From: JAIXWP01 sp041391745
GTDB lineage: Bacteria; Bacteroidota; Bacteroidia; Flavobacteriales_D; Sanyastnellaceae
Length of the DNA stretch: 64,000 nucleotides
Reading direction: 5' to 3'
NCBI GenBank assembly: GCA_041391745.1
Contig: JAWKNK010000013.1
Location: forward strand, 45,614 to 109,613
Shown: positions 9,074 to 18,706 of the stretch, one piece after another
How the letters are laid out: each line of letters begins with the position of its first letter
Position numbering within the stretch: the first letter of the stretch is position 1
The notes under the pieces: generated by a model
Told to the model about the DNA's origin: nothing
What the model saw: only the letters and a program-made list of their open reading frames with translations
The model's database searches: none
Program-made: the position numbers and the translations under genes

Positions 9074-10527
9074 GTGAGTACAGTTTACGACAAATACGAA
9101 CTTGTAGTGGGCCTTGAGGTGCACATGCAGCTATTGACCAAAAGCAAGGCATACTCTGGTGATGCCAACCTTTATGGCTCACTTCCCAATACCAACGTGA
9201 ATGCCATTTCACTTGGTCACCCTGGTACTTTGCCTCGTGTAAATAAAAAGTCTGTAGAGTATGCGATCAAGCTTGGACTTGCTTGCAACATGGATATTGC
9301 CCGCAACATGTTTTTTGCTCGCAAAAACTATTTCTACGCCGACCTTCCAAAAGGATATCAGATTACTCAAGATAAAACTCCCATTTGTACAGGTGGATAC
9401 ATCGATATCAAAAATGAAGATGGCTCTGATTTTCGAGTGAATATTACACGCGCTCACCTTGAAGAGGATGCTGGTAAAAGCATGCACGATCAAGATCCAT
9501 TTGATACACTGATTGACCTCAATCGCGCGGGCGTTCCACTTATCGAAGTGGTGAGCGAACCAGATATTCGTTCGTCAAAGCAAGCATACAATTACCTAAC
9601 GGAGTTGAGAAAACTCGTGAGATACTTGGGAATCTGCGATGGAAACATGGAAGAAGGTTCTATGCGTTGCGATGCCAATATCAGTGTGCGGCTGAAAGGG
9701 GAAACTGCTTTTGGAACGCGATGCGAAGTGAAAAACATGAACTCTATTCGCAATGTGCAACGCGCGATAGAACATGAAATGATTCGTCAAATCGATATCA
9801 TTGAAAATGGCGGTACCATTCATCAAGAAACAAGAAGTTTCGATGCTGCTAATGGAACTACATTCAGCTTAGAAGCAAAGAGCTCGCTCACGATTACCGC
9901 TATTTCCCTGAGCCAGACATTCAGCCACTTACGGTGTCGCAAGCGCAAATTGATGCGGTGAAAGTGGACATGCCGGCTTTACCTCAAGAACTTTTTAATA
10001 AGTACACAAAAGAATTCAATCTTTCGGAATACGATGCAATGGTACTTACCAATGATAAGGAAATTGCGATGTGGTATGAAGAGTTGATCAATCATACGTC
10101 AAATTACAAGGCTGCTTGCAACTGGATGATTGGACCTATCAAAGCATATCTCAATGAGAATGCGATTGAAATCGATCAATTCACTGCAAGCCCAAGTCAA
10201 ATTGCAAGTGCAATTGAATTGGTAGATTCAGGAAAAGTAAGTGCATCGATTGCGGCGGAAAAAATTCTTCCAGTATTGGCAGCCAACGGTGGTAAGATGG
10301 CTCAGCAAGTGGCCGAAGAATTGAACTTGATTCAAGATGCGGATGAGGATTTTGTGAAGAATGTGGCGAAAGAAATTCTTGCCGCTTACCCAGACAAAGT
10401 AGAAAATTATAAAAAAGGAAATAAAGGAATGCTTGGCCTGTTTATGGGTGAACTCATGAAGAAGACACAAGGCAAAGCAAACCCTAAATCAGCCTCGGCA
10501 ATTATTCAAGAATTACTTCAAGATTAA
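9074..10527 (+). CDS. gatB: Asp-tRNA(Asn)/Glu-tRNA(Gln) amidotransferase subunit B (one frameshift)
   Basis: GatB is the kinase/transamidase subunit that, with GatA and GatC, converts misacylated Glu-tRNA(Gln) and Asp-tRNA(Asn) to the cognate forms. The start is GTG 9074. The N-terminus ELVVGLEVHMQLLTKSKAYS, then LGHPGTLPRVNK, FYADLPKGYQITQ and GSMRCDANISVR are diagnostic. A single missing base near 9867 breaks the frame inside FSLRSKELAHDYRYFPEPDI, a GatB hallmark, which can be read across both frames. The remaining C-terminal part (GatB middle and YqeY-like tail, KANPKSASAIIQELL) is open to TAA 10527. Corrected length is about 485 aa, as expected. The gene is essential where GlnRS is absent, so an indel in the sequence is more likely than a pseudogene. 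Confidence 0.93.
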
Positions 10528-11685
10528 ATGATAATGAGAAGAGTTTTTATTTTTTCAATTCTCGCTTCTGTGCTATCAATGTCATGCACAAGCGGCGACG
10601 GTGAAACAATCAAAGGAAGCATCAAAGGTGCAGAAGGAGAAACCATTTACTTAGAAAAACTGGTAAATAACAGATGGGGTGTTTCCGACTCTACAGTTAT
10701 CGGTTCTGACGGGTCATTTCTAATTGTTCCTGTTCAACCTCTTGAATTGGATTTTTACAGATTAGCACTGAGCGATGAGGATTATGTTATTCTTATCACA
10801 GACAGCACCGAGCACATTTCCATTAAGGGTGAAGCAGGTGATTTGAATATGAAAGCTGAAGTGAAAGGTTCTGAAAACACCACCTTGCTACGAGAGTTTG
10901 AACAGTCTTGTATGCCTTTGTTCGAACAAGAAGACAAAGCATTGATGGCATTGCAGACAGAAACGTCCCCTGAAGGTCAGTCGCAATTGAAGTCTCAGGT
11001 TATCGACGCTAGAAAATCCCGCTCTGACATGGTGAAAAAATGGTTAGAGTCGAACAGCTCTACACCAGCAGCGTTGGCAGTAGTTCAAATGTTGGATCCA
11101 CGCGCAGAGCGAAGTTCTTTCAATAAAGTAATTCAAGATGTGTCGGGTCAAATTGGACACAGCATGCACTACAAAATGTTGAAGCAGCAAATCGAAAGAA
11201 TGGAAGCGATGGAGAAAATGCCTGCACAACAAGAAACACCTCCAGGTGCGAAGATTGCAGTTGGTCAACCCGCTCCAGAAATTGCACTTCCAGACCCTTC
11301 AGGCAAAGTGAGAAAACTTTCTAGCCTAAAAGGAAAAGTTGTATTAATTGATTTTTGGGCTTCATGGTGCGGTCCATGTCGTAGAGAAAATCCAAACGTT
11401 GTTGAAGCTTATAATGAATACAACAAAGATGGATTTGAAGTATTCTCTGTAAGTCTAGACAAAGCAGCGGATCCATGGAAAGAAGCAATCGCAAAGGATG
11501 GTTTGATTTGGAAAAATCACGTGAGCGATTTGCAGTTTTGGAACAGTAAAGCGGCAGCCGATTATGGAGTACACAGTATTCCTTTCCCTGTGCTTATAGA
11601 TAAAGATGGTAATGTAGTAGCCTACGGAAATAACATCCGTGGTGAATTACTTGAAGCTAATCTTAAACAGATTTTTGGTCGCTAA
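10528..11685 (+). CDS. TlpA-family thioredoxin-like lipoprotein with DUF4369-type N-terminus
   Basis: 385 aa. MIMRRVFIFSILASVLSMSC ends in a lipobox Cys, so the protein is a predicted lipoprotein. Residues about 25-110 resemble the DUF4369 beta domain that precedes many Bacteroidota redoxins (IKGSIKGAEGETIYLEKL). Residues about 110-235 are helical. Residues about 250-385 form an AhpC/TSA-Redoxin fold with active site WASWCGPCRRE and the later cis-Pro segment GVHSIPFPVLIDKDG. It is probably a membrane-tethered periplasmic thiol-disulfide oxidoreductase of the TlpA/ResA type. The ATG abuts the gatB stop (TAAATG), so it may be co-transcribed. A strong terminator follows at 11711. Confidence 0.88.
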   Translation: MIMRRVFIFSILASVLSMSCTSGDGETIKGSIKGAEGETIYLEKLVNNRWGVSDSTVIGSDGSFLIVPVQPLELDFYRLALSDEDYVILITDSTEHISIKGEAGDLNMKAEVKGSENTTLLREFEQSCMPLFEQEDKALMALQTETSPEGQSQLKSQVIDARKSRSDMVKKWLESNSSTPAALAVVQMLDPRAERSSFNKVIQDVSGQIGHSMHYKMLKQQIERMEAMEKMPAQQETPPGAKIAVGQPAPEIALPDPSGKVRKLSSLKGKVVLIDFWASWCGPCRRENPNVVEAYNEYNKDGFEVFSVSLDKAADPWKEAIAKDGLIWKNHVSDLQFWNSKAAADYGVHSIPFPVLIDKDGNVVAYGNNIRGELLEANLKQIFGR

Positions 11686-11710
11686 GCCGACCATTTTAGT
11701 AACAGTTGAG

Positions 11711-11744
11711 AACCGCATTTTCCGAAAGGAAATGCGGTTTTTTA
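11711..11744 (+). terminator. Rho-independent terminator after the TlpA-like gene
   Basis: AACCGCATTT and AAATGCGGTT form a 10-bp stem around a TCCGAAAGGA-type loop, followed by a T run. It sits 25 bp after the upstream stop and before the true start of the next gene. Confidence 0.88.
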
Positions 11745-11771
11745 TTACATTGGCAAAAAGAATTACAAACT

Positions 11772-14726
11772 ATGAAAAGACTATTGTTTTTTTCGATTTT
11801 GACGAGTGTTTTTAGTGGGGTTTTTGCACAAGAAAACTACTTTCAACAAGAAGTCAATTATAAGATTGATGTAACCCTTGATGATAAGAAAGATGAATTG
11901 AGCGGGCACATTGAATTCGAGTACACAAACAATAGCAGTGACACGCTTCGTGAAATGTATATTCACTTATGGCCTAATGCATATAAGAACGATAAGACTG
12001 CGCTAGCAAAACAACAAGCCCGTGAAGGGAATTATTATTTGTCTTTCGCCATCAATAAAGCCAAAGGTCGTATCGACTCACTTGAATTTAAAGTAGACGG
12101 TCAGCTGGTCAACTTTGAATACTTTGAAAAGCAAGAAGACATTGCCCATCTAACATTACCTCAGGCCTTAGCACCAGGAGCAAAAATTAAAATTGCGACA
12201 CCTTTTCATGTAGTTATTCCGATAGGAACAATTAGTCGATTAGGTCACATTGGTCAGAGCTATCAAATCACGCAATGGTACCCTAAACCTGCGGTGTACG
12301 ATAAAGATGGATGGCATCCCATTCCATATTTAAACCAAGGAGAATTTTACAGTGAATTTGGAACTTTTGATGTATCCATCACTTTACCTGAAAATTATAT
12401 TGTTGGTTCTACCGGAGAACTACAAACACAAAATGAAATTGATCGACTGAATACCTTGTCGAGCACACCCGCCCCTGTGCAGCCTAGCAACGAGTTTCCT
12501 AAGTCTTCCGAATCGATGAAAACATTGAGATATACTGCATCGAAAGTGCATGATTTCGGATGGTTTGCTGACAAAAGATGGATTGTAAGAAAAGGTGAAG
12601 TGACTTTGCCACAATCTGGAAGAAAAGTAACGACGTGGGCGATGTACACTCCTGGAAATGCAGAAGAATGGGAAAAGGGTGTAAGCTACATTAATGAGGC
12701 TATCACATCCTATTCCGAATGGGTAGGCGATTATCCATATTCTCAATGCACCGCTGTGGATGGAACAATAAGCGCCGGTGGAGGAATGGAGTATCCAATG
12801 GTAACTGTAATAGGAAGTACACACAGCGATTTCGAGTTGGAAACAGTTATAGTGCACGAAGTGGGACACAACTGGTTCTATGGAATACTCGGTACTAATG
12901 AACGTATTAATGGCTGGATGGATGAAGGCATCAATTCATTTATGGAAACGTTGACCATGGAAGCTGCACACCCAGAAGCAAGAATATATGATGGTATTTT
13001 GGGTAGAAAAATGGGAGAGGTGCTTGGTATTGAAGATATGCCTTACAATTACCAGAATGAAATCATGTACCAACTATTTGCTCGTGTAGGCGGTGACCAG
13101 CCCATTCAAACCAATAGCATTGATTTTACTTCAGGAAACTATGGATCCGTGATGTATAAAAAGACGGGGTTAGCATTCAACTATTTGAAAAATTACCTGG
13201 GTGATGACCTGTTTAAACAGTGCATGCACAGCTACTTTGATACTTGGAAATTCAAACATCCAACTCCAGCGGACATTAAAAAAACTTTTGAGTCAACATC
13301 CAATAAAAATTTAGATTGGTTTTTCGAAGATGTTATCAAAACAGACAAAGTCATCGATTACAAAATTGCCAAAGTAAAAGAATCGAATGAAGGTTATTCG
13401 GTGGTAGTATTCAATGCAGGATTAATCGACGCACCATTTTCAATTTCTGTAGAGAGAGAAGGGAAAATAGTAAGCACCAAATGGGTGGAAGGCATCGAGG
13501 AAGGAAATTGGTCTTCTTACATTGTCGAGGACATCAAGAAAGGTGATGTGATATTACTCAACAATCAACCAGGTTCTCTGGACGTTGAAAGATCAAACAA
13601 CAGAACGCGCACTACAGGAGCATTCCGAAAAATTGAACCGATTACATTGAAGTTTTTTGCAGGGGTTGAAGATCCTGAAAAGACACAACTTTTTTGGTTG
13701 CCAGCTGTCGGATGGAACAACTACGATAAATGGATGCTAGGAGCCACCTTGCACAACCAAACTGTTCCATTGCGAAAGTTCAATTTCTCAATTACCCCAA
13801 TGTACTCTATTAGCGAGAATAGACTAGTTGGGGTCGCGAAAATTGAGGGCATTTCCAGAAATATTACTCAAGGAATTCGTGCGAAGCGATTCACTCAGTA
13901 TACTGGGAATTACAGAAACACCTCATACCTGCTTTTAAATCCATACCTGCAATGGAATTCAAAGAAAGGCTCAAGTGTGAGCAACTGGTCCTCGTTTATT
14001 CGCGGTGACTTGTTTTTTAATCGTATCACTGCTATTACAGATTTTGAAAATATCTATTACAAAACTTCACAGAATTATTCTGGCGTTAAAATTTCTGGTG
14101 AAATTAAAAAAGGATTTATCGGAGGCGAATGGTCACTAAACCCTTCCTACATCGGAATGGTTTACGATGAATTCGTCATGGGGCACACTGTGCGAGCTCA
14201 GACTTCAGCTACCTTTACTTATTGGAAAAGAAAGAAAAGAAAGGTCATTGCTAAGGCATTTGGCGGCTTGACAGCCGGAGATATTCCATATCCATTGCAA
14301 TGGAGTGGTACAGCAGGTTCCGGTGATGTATTCAATCAATATCTATTCTTCGGAAGATCAGAATTTGAAGGATTGCTTAGCAACCAAATCATATCCAATC
14401 AGGGAGGAGTGTTGATGCCTATTTCGCAGTATTCATTTGGCGCACCGCAAAAAATGGGTACCATATATCTAGAAGCAGATATTCCTGTCAAATTACCACT
14501 AAGCATATTTGCTGGTGCAGGATTCGCTCCAAATCAAGATATGATATGGAGCGCAGGAGCTTCTATTCCTATCGTTAGAGGCTTCGCCCAAATTTATGTA
14601 CCTCTGATGTATAGCTCGAATATTCAATCAATAGTAGACCGAAGTAACTTCGGTTGGCAAGATTATATTATGTTTGAACTCAATTTAGATTTAGTAAATC
14701 CATTTGAGTTTTTAAAGGGTTTGTAA
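11772..14726 (+). CDS. M1 family metallopeptidase, secreted, with long C-terminal extension
   Basis: 984 aa. I chose ATG 11772 because it gives the signal peptide MKRLLFFSILTSVFSGVFAQ and lies after the terminator; an upstream in-frame start would run through that hairpin. Residues about 25-200 form the M1 N-terminal beta saddle (YKIDVTLDDKKDELSGHIEF). GGGMEYP replaces the usual GAMEN motif. HEVGHNWFYG with NGWMDEGINSFME gives the HExxH-x18-E zinc site at about residue 362. The last 350 residues after the catalytic region are long and beta-rich (NRTRTTGAFRKIEPITLKFF onward, ending FELNLDLVNPFEFLKGL), so they may form an outer-membrane or barrel-like module. It is probably a periplasmic or surface peptidase. 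It differs from the M1 enzyme at the left edge in size and in its GxMEx motif. Confidence 0.9.
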   Translation: MKRLLFFSILTSVFSGVFAQENYFQQEVNYKIDVTLDDKKDELSGHIEFEYTNNSSDTLREMYIHLWPNAYKNDKTALAKQQAREGNYYLSFAINKAKGRIDSLEFKVDGQLVNFEYFEKQEDIAHLTLPQALAPGAKIKIATPFHVVIPIGTISRLGHIGQSYQITQWYPKPAVYDKDGWHPIPYLNQGEFYSEFGTFDVSITLPENYIVGSTGELQTQNEIDRLNTLSSTPAPVQPSNEFPKSSESMKTLRYTASKVHDFGWFADKRWIVRKGEVTLPQSGRKVTTWAMYTPGNAEEWEKGVSYINEAITSYSEWVGDYPYSQCTAVDGTISAGGGMEYPMVTVIGSTHSDFELETVIVHEVGHNWFYGILGTNERINGWMDEGINSFMETLTMEAAHPEARIYDGILGRKMGEVLGIEDMPYNYQNEIMYQLFARVGGDQPIQTNSIDFTSGNYGSVMYKKTGLAFNYLKNYLGDDLFKQCMHSYFDTWKFKHPTPADIKKTFESTSNKNLDWFFEDVIKTDKVIDYKIAKVKESNEGYSVVVFNAGLIDAPFSISVEREGKIVSTKWVEGIEEGNWSSYIVEDIKKGDVILLNNQPGSLDVERSNNRTRTTGAFRKIEPITLKFFAGVEDPEKTQLFWLPAVGWNNYDKWMLGATLHNQTVPLRKFNFSITPMYSISENRLVGVAKIEGISRNITQGIRAKRFTQYTGNYRNTSYLLLNPYLQWNSKKGSSVSNWSSFIRGDLFFNRITAITDFENIYYKTSQNYSGVKISGEIKKGFIGGEWSLNPSYIGMVYDEFVMGHTVRAQTSATFTYWKRKKRKVIAKAFGGLTAGDIPYPLQWSGTAGSGDVFNQYLFFGRSEFEGLLSNQIISNQGGVLMPISQYSFGAPQKMGTIYLEADIPVKLPLSIFAGAGFAPNQDMIWSAGASIPIVRGFAQIYVPLMYSSNIQSIVDRSNFGWQDYIMFELNLDLVNPFEFLKGL

Positions 14727-14738
14727 TTCAATTTCATT

Positions 14739-15485
14739 GTGGGGAAAATTTATTTTGCTTCTGACTTTCATTTAGGTGTCCCTTCGTTTGAAGAGAGCTT
14801 AGCACGAGAAAAGAAAATTGTGTTGTGGCTTGATGAGGTAAAACGAGATGCGGATGAGATTTTCCTTGTGGGTGATATTTTCGACTTCTGGTTTGAATAT
14901 AAAAGAGCCGTTCCTCGAGGATTTACGAGACTCCTCGGTAAGATTTCAGAAATAACGGACAGTGGAATCCCGGTTCATGTTTTCACAGGAAATCATGATA
15001 TGTGGATCTTCGATTACTTGCCAAAAGAATGTGGCGTTATTCTTCATCGTGAACCGATCGAACGTTCATTCGGTGGTAAATCGTTCCTCATTGGACATGG
15101 TGATGGACTTGGTCCTGGCGACCATGGCTATAAATTTTTAAAGAAAATCTTTGCTTCAAAAGTGTGTCAATGGCTGTTCGCGCGACTGCATCCAAATTTT
15201 GGTATTTGGCTAGCCAATCGTTCAAGCGGTTATAGCCGAAGCACAACTGGTGATAAAGACAGAGTTTTTTTGGGGGAAGAAAATGAATGGCTCATTATCT
15301 ACTGCAAAGAATATCTGAAAACGGTTAAACATCAGGACTTTTTTGTCTTTGGTCACAGGCACCTGCCGTTGGAAGTAGATTTGGGAGAAAACTCGAAATA
15401 TGTGAATCTGGGAGAATGGCTTCATCACTGCACGTATGCAGTATTTGATGGTGAGGATGTGAAATTGAAAACTTATACGTCTTGA
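14739..15485 (+). CDS. lpxH: UDP-2,3-diacylglucosamine diphosphatase LpxH
   Basis: 248 aa with a GTG start (14739). LpxH cleaves UDP-2,3-diacylglucosamine to lipid X in lipid A synthesis, upstream of LpxB and LpxK. The calcineurin-like metallophosphoesterase signature is complete: ASDFHLG (residues about 6-12), GDIFDFWFEY (47-56), GNHDMW (about 86), LIGHGDGLGPGD (about 124) and FGHRHLP (about 206). It is 12 bp downstream of the M1 peptidase and overlaps the convergent deacetylase gene by 13 bp at its 3' end. With lpxK at 8 kb, two lipid A genes lie in this part of the chromosome. Some Bacteroidota proteins in this subfamily are annotated only as UDP-2,3-diacylglucosamine hydrolase-like. Confidence 0.87.
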   Translation: MGKIYFASDFHLGVPSFEESLAREKKIVLWLDEVKRDADEIFLVGDIFDFWFEYKRAVPRGFTRLLGKISEITDSGIPVHVFTGNHDMWIFDYLPKECGVILHREPIERSFGGKSFLIGHGDGLGPGDHGYKFLKKIFASKVCQWLFARLHPNFGIWLANRSSGYSRSTTGDKDRVFLGEENEWLIIYCKEYLKTVKHQDFFVFGHRHLPLEVDLGENSKYVNLGEWLHHCTYAVFDGEDVKLKTYTS

Positions 15486-16789
15486 GTGAACTTGGCACCT
15501 TCAGCTAAGGTGTGTTCAAATACTTCTCTCCAACCTTTCCATTCATTGATATCTGCTAGTGTTTCGTTGTGCCACAACGATACAAACTCACCATTGTGTT
15601 GCTTTACTAAAGCTATCAATTCTGAAACTTTTTCTTTTGCTTCCTTAATACTCAATTTCATATACCTATTGAGCGTAGTATCCATTGCGATCAAAGGGTG
15701 AATGGTCAATATGGAAGCAGCGTTTTTCTTTAAATCAAACCAATAATAAGGACGACATGTACCCGCTCTGAATCCCGCAGAATGTGCGTAACCCATGGAG
15801 TAGTCGTGTTTAATTCCAGTTGATTTAAGCAAACGATACGTAGTCCTGAAGCGAAGCATTAAATAGTGTTGTCTGCTGTGTATGACTTGCCGAGCCGTAA
15901 TACCTTCCAATCGCGACTTCTCTCGCAGCATCGTATTGTATCGCTTATGACTCTGCACACCTGGATGAATTCCTACAGTGTACTTTTTAGAGAATCGCAA
16001 TATCAATTTTCTAAATTGCTTTTGAGTGTATGGCAAGCCTTTATCGTACTCACTAAAATCGGCCAAAAGGAAGAAAAATATAGAATCAACACCGTAGTGA
16101 TTATGTTTCCCTTCGATATAATCGTACGTGTCATAAGGGTCTGGAATACTTCCAGACAAGCATTTTAGACGTGTAATAAGATTTTTAAAATTGAACCGAC
16201 TGAGGTCTTTAAGAATGCCACCAACAGTGCGGTACATACCTTTATGCAAGTAGGCATAAGCACTGTCTACATCTATAGTTGAGATAAATTTGCTTTGTGG
16301 CGCTTCAAATTCTATCTCGGGAAATTTGTTTTTGATATAGGTTTCAAATGCGCGAATCCACTCATCTACCAGCGGTCGCTCCGTGCTTTTAATCTCATGT
16401 GTAATAGAATTCTCAGGCTTAAATCTGCCCATTTGATCACCTTCAAATCTCCAATATTCTTCATATCGAGTGAGCATGAAAAATACTGCTGAGAATACAT
16501 CAAATGGTAATTCCCCCTGTTTAACGCATAGAATAGTAGGAATTCCGACCCATGAGCCCGGCTCCATTTTAATCCTCGTGTAGTCTGAATGCTCGAGTAT
16601 GCCATATGAACCAAGATATAATTCTTGGCGGTTCTCTTTAGGCTTTTTAGCATAAATAATTTTCGGACCTAAAGCTTCGTCGAACTCGCTTTCTTGATTA
16701 GTAAAAACCAATTCTCCACGATAATCCCTAAACACTTGCTCGAAAGCGTATTGGATTCTTGGGGTTATTTGGTCTACTAATATTATCAT
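15473..16789 (-). CDS. Polysaccharide deacetylase family protein (DUF7033-like N-terminus)
   Basis: 438 aa with no signal peptide. The N-terminal half (residues 1-150, MIILVDQITPRIQYAFEQVF to VFFMLTRYEEYWRFEG) matches the DUF7033-type region that precedes a polysaccharide deacetylase domain in Bacteroidota surface-glycan loci. The C-terminal half carries the deacetylase-like elements STIDVDSAYAY (residues about 168-178, the conserved Asp of the NodB-type motif 1) and VGIHPGVQSHKRYN (His motif), plus FVSLWHNETLAD near the end. The start overlaps the wecB stop by 4 bp, so the two are translationally coupled and probably work in the same glycan pathway. The substrate is unknown. It could deacetylate an amino sugar in a surface polysaccharide. 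Confidence 0.8.
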   Translation of the reverse strand: MIILVDQITPRIQYAFEQVFRDYRGELVFTNQESEFDEALGPKIIYAKKPKENRQELYLGSYGILEHSDYTRIKMEPGSWVGIPTILCVKQGELPFDVFSAVFFMLTRYEEYWRFEGDQMGRFKPENSITHEIKSTERPLVDEWIRAFETYIKNKFPEIEFEAPQSKFISTIDVDSAYAYLHKGMYRTVGGILKDLSRFNFKNLITRLKCLSGSIPDPYDTYDYIEGKHNHYGVDSIFFFLLADFSEYDKGLPYTQKQFRKLILRFSKKYTVGIHPGVQSHKRYNTMLREKSRLEGITARQVIHSRQHYLMLRFRTTYRLLKSTGIKHDYSMGYAHSAGFRAGTCRPYYWFDLKKNAASILTIHPLIAMDTTLNRYMKLSIKEAKEKVSELIALVKQHNGEFVSLWHNETLADINEWKGWREVFEHTLAEGAKFTQDV

Positions 16790-17925
16790 GCCTTTAGAAA
16801 ATCAGAAATAGTGCTACAAATAAACTCAGCAGCTTTGCCATCTCCAAAAATAGTTGGCCAAGTCATCTGGTTTTCCGATTGAAGTAAAGTATGTAATGAT
16901 TGGACGATTTTATCGCTATCGGATCCAGTTAGCACTGCATTTCCGTTTTCTACAATTTCTACCCATTCGGTTTGTTCGCGCAAGATAATACATGGCTTTT
17001 GAAAGAAAAAAGCTTCTTTTTGAACGCCACCACTATCGGTTACCACAAAAGCACAAGCGCTTTCTGCACGCACCATATCTAAAAAGGAAAGAGGTTCCGT
17101 AATGATGAGCCTTTCATTATTGGAAATAATTTGATTCATCTGTTCCGTGAGCTTTCCTTTTGTTCGAGGGTGAAGTGGTAGTAATATGGCAACCTCTTTA
17201 TCAGTAGCAATTGTATCTAAAGCTCTAATGATTCCCAATAGCTTTTCCTCCTGATCTGTATTGGTGTCGCGGTGAATGGTGCATAAACCGAATGAACGTT
17301 CGGTCAATCCGAGGTGAGCTAATATTTCTGATTTGGCTTGTGCTTCTTTGGCAAAGAACATAGAATTGTCGAACATGATATCTCCACATTCAAAAACACC
17401 TGGATGGTCCATGCTCCATGGTGTTTCGTGATGATGGATACCTTCACTTGCAAGGTTAGTGATTCCCGTCTTAGTAGGCGAAAAAAGCAATGTACTCATG
17501 TGGTCGCATCCAATCCTGTTGAGCTCTTCAGGCATTGCCTTGCTGAAAGACCTTAATCCTGCTTCCACATGAATCACAGGAATATGAATTTTGGAAGCGG
17601 CAAGCGCTCCTGCAATGGTCGAATTGGTATCACCATATACCAACACTGCGTCATATTTTTCTTGAAGTAAAATATTCTCGATTCCAGCTATCATCGATGC
17701 TGTTTGAGCACCGTGACTGCCAGAGCCTACATTTAGATTGTATTTTGGTCTGGGAATGCCTAATTCATCAAAAAACACCTCTGACATATTGGTGTCGTAG
17801 TGTTGGCCAGTGTGCAGCAAATCTTCTTGCAACTCATCCTTAAAGTGATTTCCAATTGCCCTAGAAATTGCTGCCGCCTTAATAATCTGAGGCCTTGCAC
17901 CGATGATGGTCAAAATTCTTTTCAT
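16786..17925 (-). CDS. wecB: UDP-N-acetylglucosamine 2-epimerase (non-hydrolysing)
   Basis: 379 aa. It interconverts UDP-GlcNAc and UDP-ManNAc for surface polysaccharide synthesis. The N-terminus RILTIIGARPQIIKAAAISR, then HTGQHYDTNMSEVFFDELGI, VYGDTNSTIAGALAASK, HVEAGLRSF and late TDSGGVQKEAFFFQKPCI are classical epimerase signatures; the catalytic-site segment reads TIHRDTNTD instead of the common HRxEN. Length is normal. The gene overlaps radC by 4 bp upstream and the deacetylase by 4 bp downstream, so radC-wecB-deacetylase looks like one transcription unit. The pairing with a deacetylase suggests a ManNAc-derived glycan, which is inference. Confidence 0.93.
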   Translation of the reverse strand: MKRILTIIGARPQIIKAAAISRAIGNHFKDELQEDLLHTGQHYDTNMSEVFFDELGIPRPKYNLNVGSGSHGAQTASMIAGIENILLQEKYDAVLVYGDTNSTIAGALAASKIHIPVIHVEAGLRSFSKAMPEELNRIGCDHMSTLLFSPTKTGITNLASEGIHHHETPWSMDHPGVFECGDIMFDNSMFFAKEAQAKSEILAHLGLTERSFGLCTIHRDTNTDQEEKLLGIIRALDTIATDKEVAILLPLHPRTKGKLTEQMNQIISNNERLIITEPLSFLDMVRAESACAFVVTDSGGVQKEAFFFQKPCIILREQTEWVEIVENGNAVLTGSDSDKIVQSLHTLLQSENQMTWPTIFGDGKAAEFICSTISDFLKA

Positions 17926-18623
17926 TCGACTCCAAATATACCCTCATCAGCGAAACTAAAATAGCCATGCGACGCAATTATCAAATGATCGAGTATAGGC
18001 ATCTCTAAATCAATGCCGCTGCGTCGGAGTTTATTGGTGATTTTTTTGTCTTCAATGCTCGGCGACACGTTGCCGCTGGGATGATTGTGCGCGAGGATCA
18101 ATGAGCTTGCTTTTTCTTCCAGTGCCCTGGAAAATACCTTTTTCGGGTCTACAACGGTGCTGTGCCAGCCGCCTTCACTGATTTTACGTGTTGAAAGCAC
18201 TTGGTTGGATCGGTTGAGGTTCATAATCCAAAATTCTTCATGAGGTAAATCGCCAAGAATGGCCTGAAAGTGCTCAAATACATCTTTACTCGAGGAAATC
18301 TTGCGTTTCATTTGGGGAGGTGTATTCCTTTTGCGCCTTCCGAGTTCCAACGCCGCTTGAATGGTAATCGCTTTGGCCGGTCCGATTCCACTGATTTTAG
18401 TGAGTTCGGATATCGGAAGTCGAGAAAGCTCATTTAGGTCGTTAGCTGCTGCCAAGAGAATGTTTCGAGCCAAATCTATGGCCGATTTTTTACCGCTGCC
18501 TGTTCCAAGCAGAATGGCCAGTATTTCAGCGTCGGTGAGATGTGAGGCGCCTTTGTCTGCGAGCTTTTCGCGAGGGCGCTCTTCTTTTACCCATTGATTG
18601 ATGGGAGTAGTAGAATATTTCAT
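17922..18623 (-). CDS. radC: RadC family JAB/MPN-domain protein
   Basis: 233 aa from ATG 18621-18623 (MKYSTTPINQWVKEERPREK). A longer in-frame start would extend back into the rpsT terminator hairpin, so I rejected it. Residues about 20-100 hold the helix-hairpin-helix part (LSRLPISELTKISGIGPAKA). The C-terminus is the JAB1/MPN domain with ILAHNHPSGNVSPSIED, the JAMM zinc motif HxH...D. RadC was named for DNA repair, but its biochemical role is unclear. The minus-strand upstream region contains TACTTTTG at 18644-18651, a good -7 element, but I see no -33 TTG at the usual distance. Confidence 0.92.
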   Translation of the reverse strand: MKYSTTPINQWVKEERPREKLADKGASHLTDAEILAILLGTGSGKKSAIDLARNILLAAANDLNELSRLPISELTKISGIGPAKAITIQAALELGRRKRNTPPQMKRKISSSKDVFEHFQAILGDLPHEEFWIMNLNRSNQVLSTRKISEGGWHSTVVDPKKVFSRALEEKASSLILAHNHPSGNVSPSIEDKKITNKLRRSGIDLEMPILDHLIIASHGYFSFADEGIFGVE

Positions 18624-18649
18624 TTTGTCCAGTTTAAGTAGGGCAAAAG

Positions 18650-18679
18650 TAAAAAAGCCCATCAAAAGATGGGCTTTTA
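18650..18679 (-). terminator. Rho-independent terminator after rpsT
   Basis: AAAAGCCCATC and GATGGGCTTTT form an 11-bp stem with an AAAA/TTTT loop and a T run on the minus strand. It lies about 28 bp beyond the rpsT stop. Confidence 0.88.
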
Positions 18680-18706
18680 ATATATTCTAGGAATATTCTA
18701 TGCGAA

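Noticed and set aside
11706..11771. N-terminal extension of the M1 peptidase at 11772
   Set aside because: It would run through the terminator hairpin at 11711-11744 and hide the signal peptide that begins at 11772.
18624..18665. Longer radC start
   Set aside because: It overlaps the rpsT terminator and adds residues foreign to the family.
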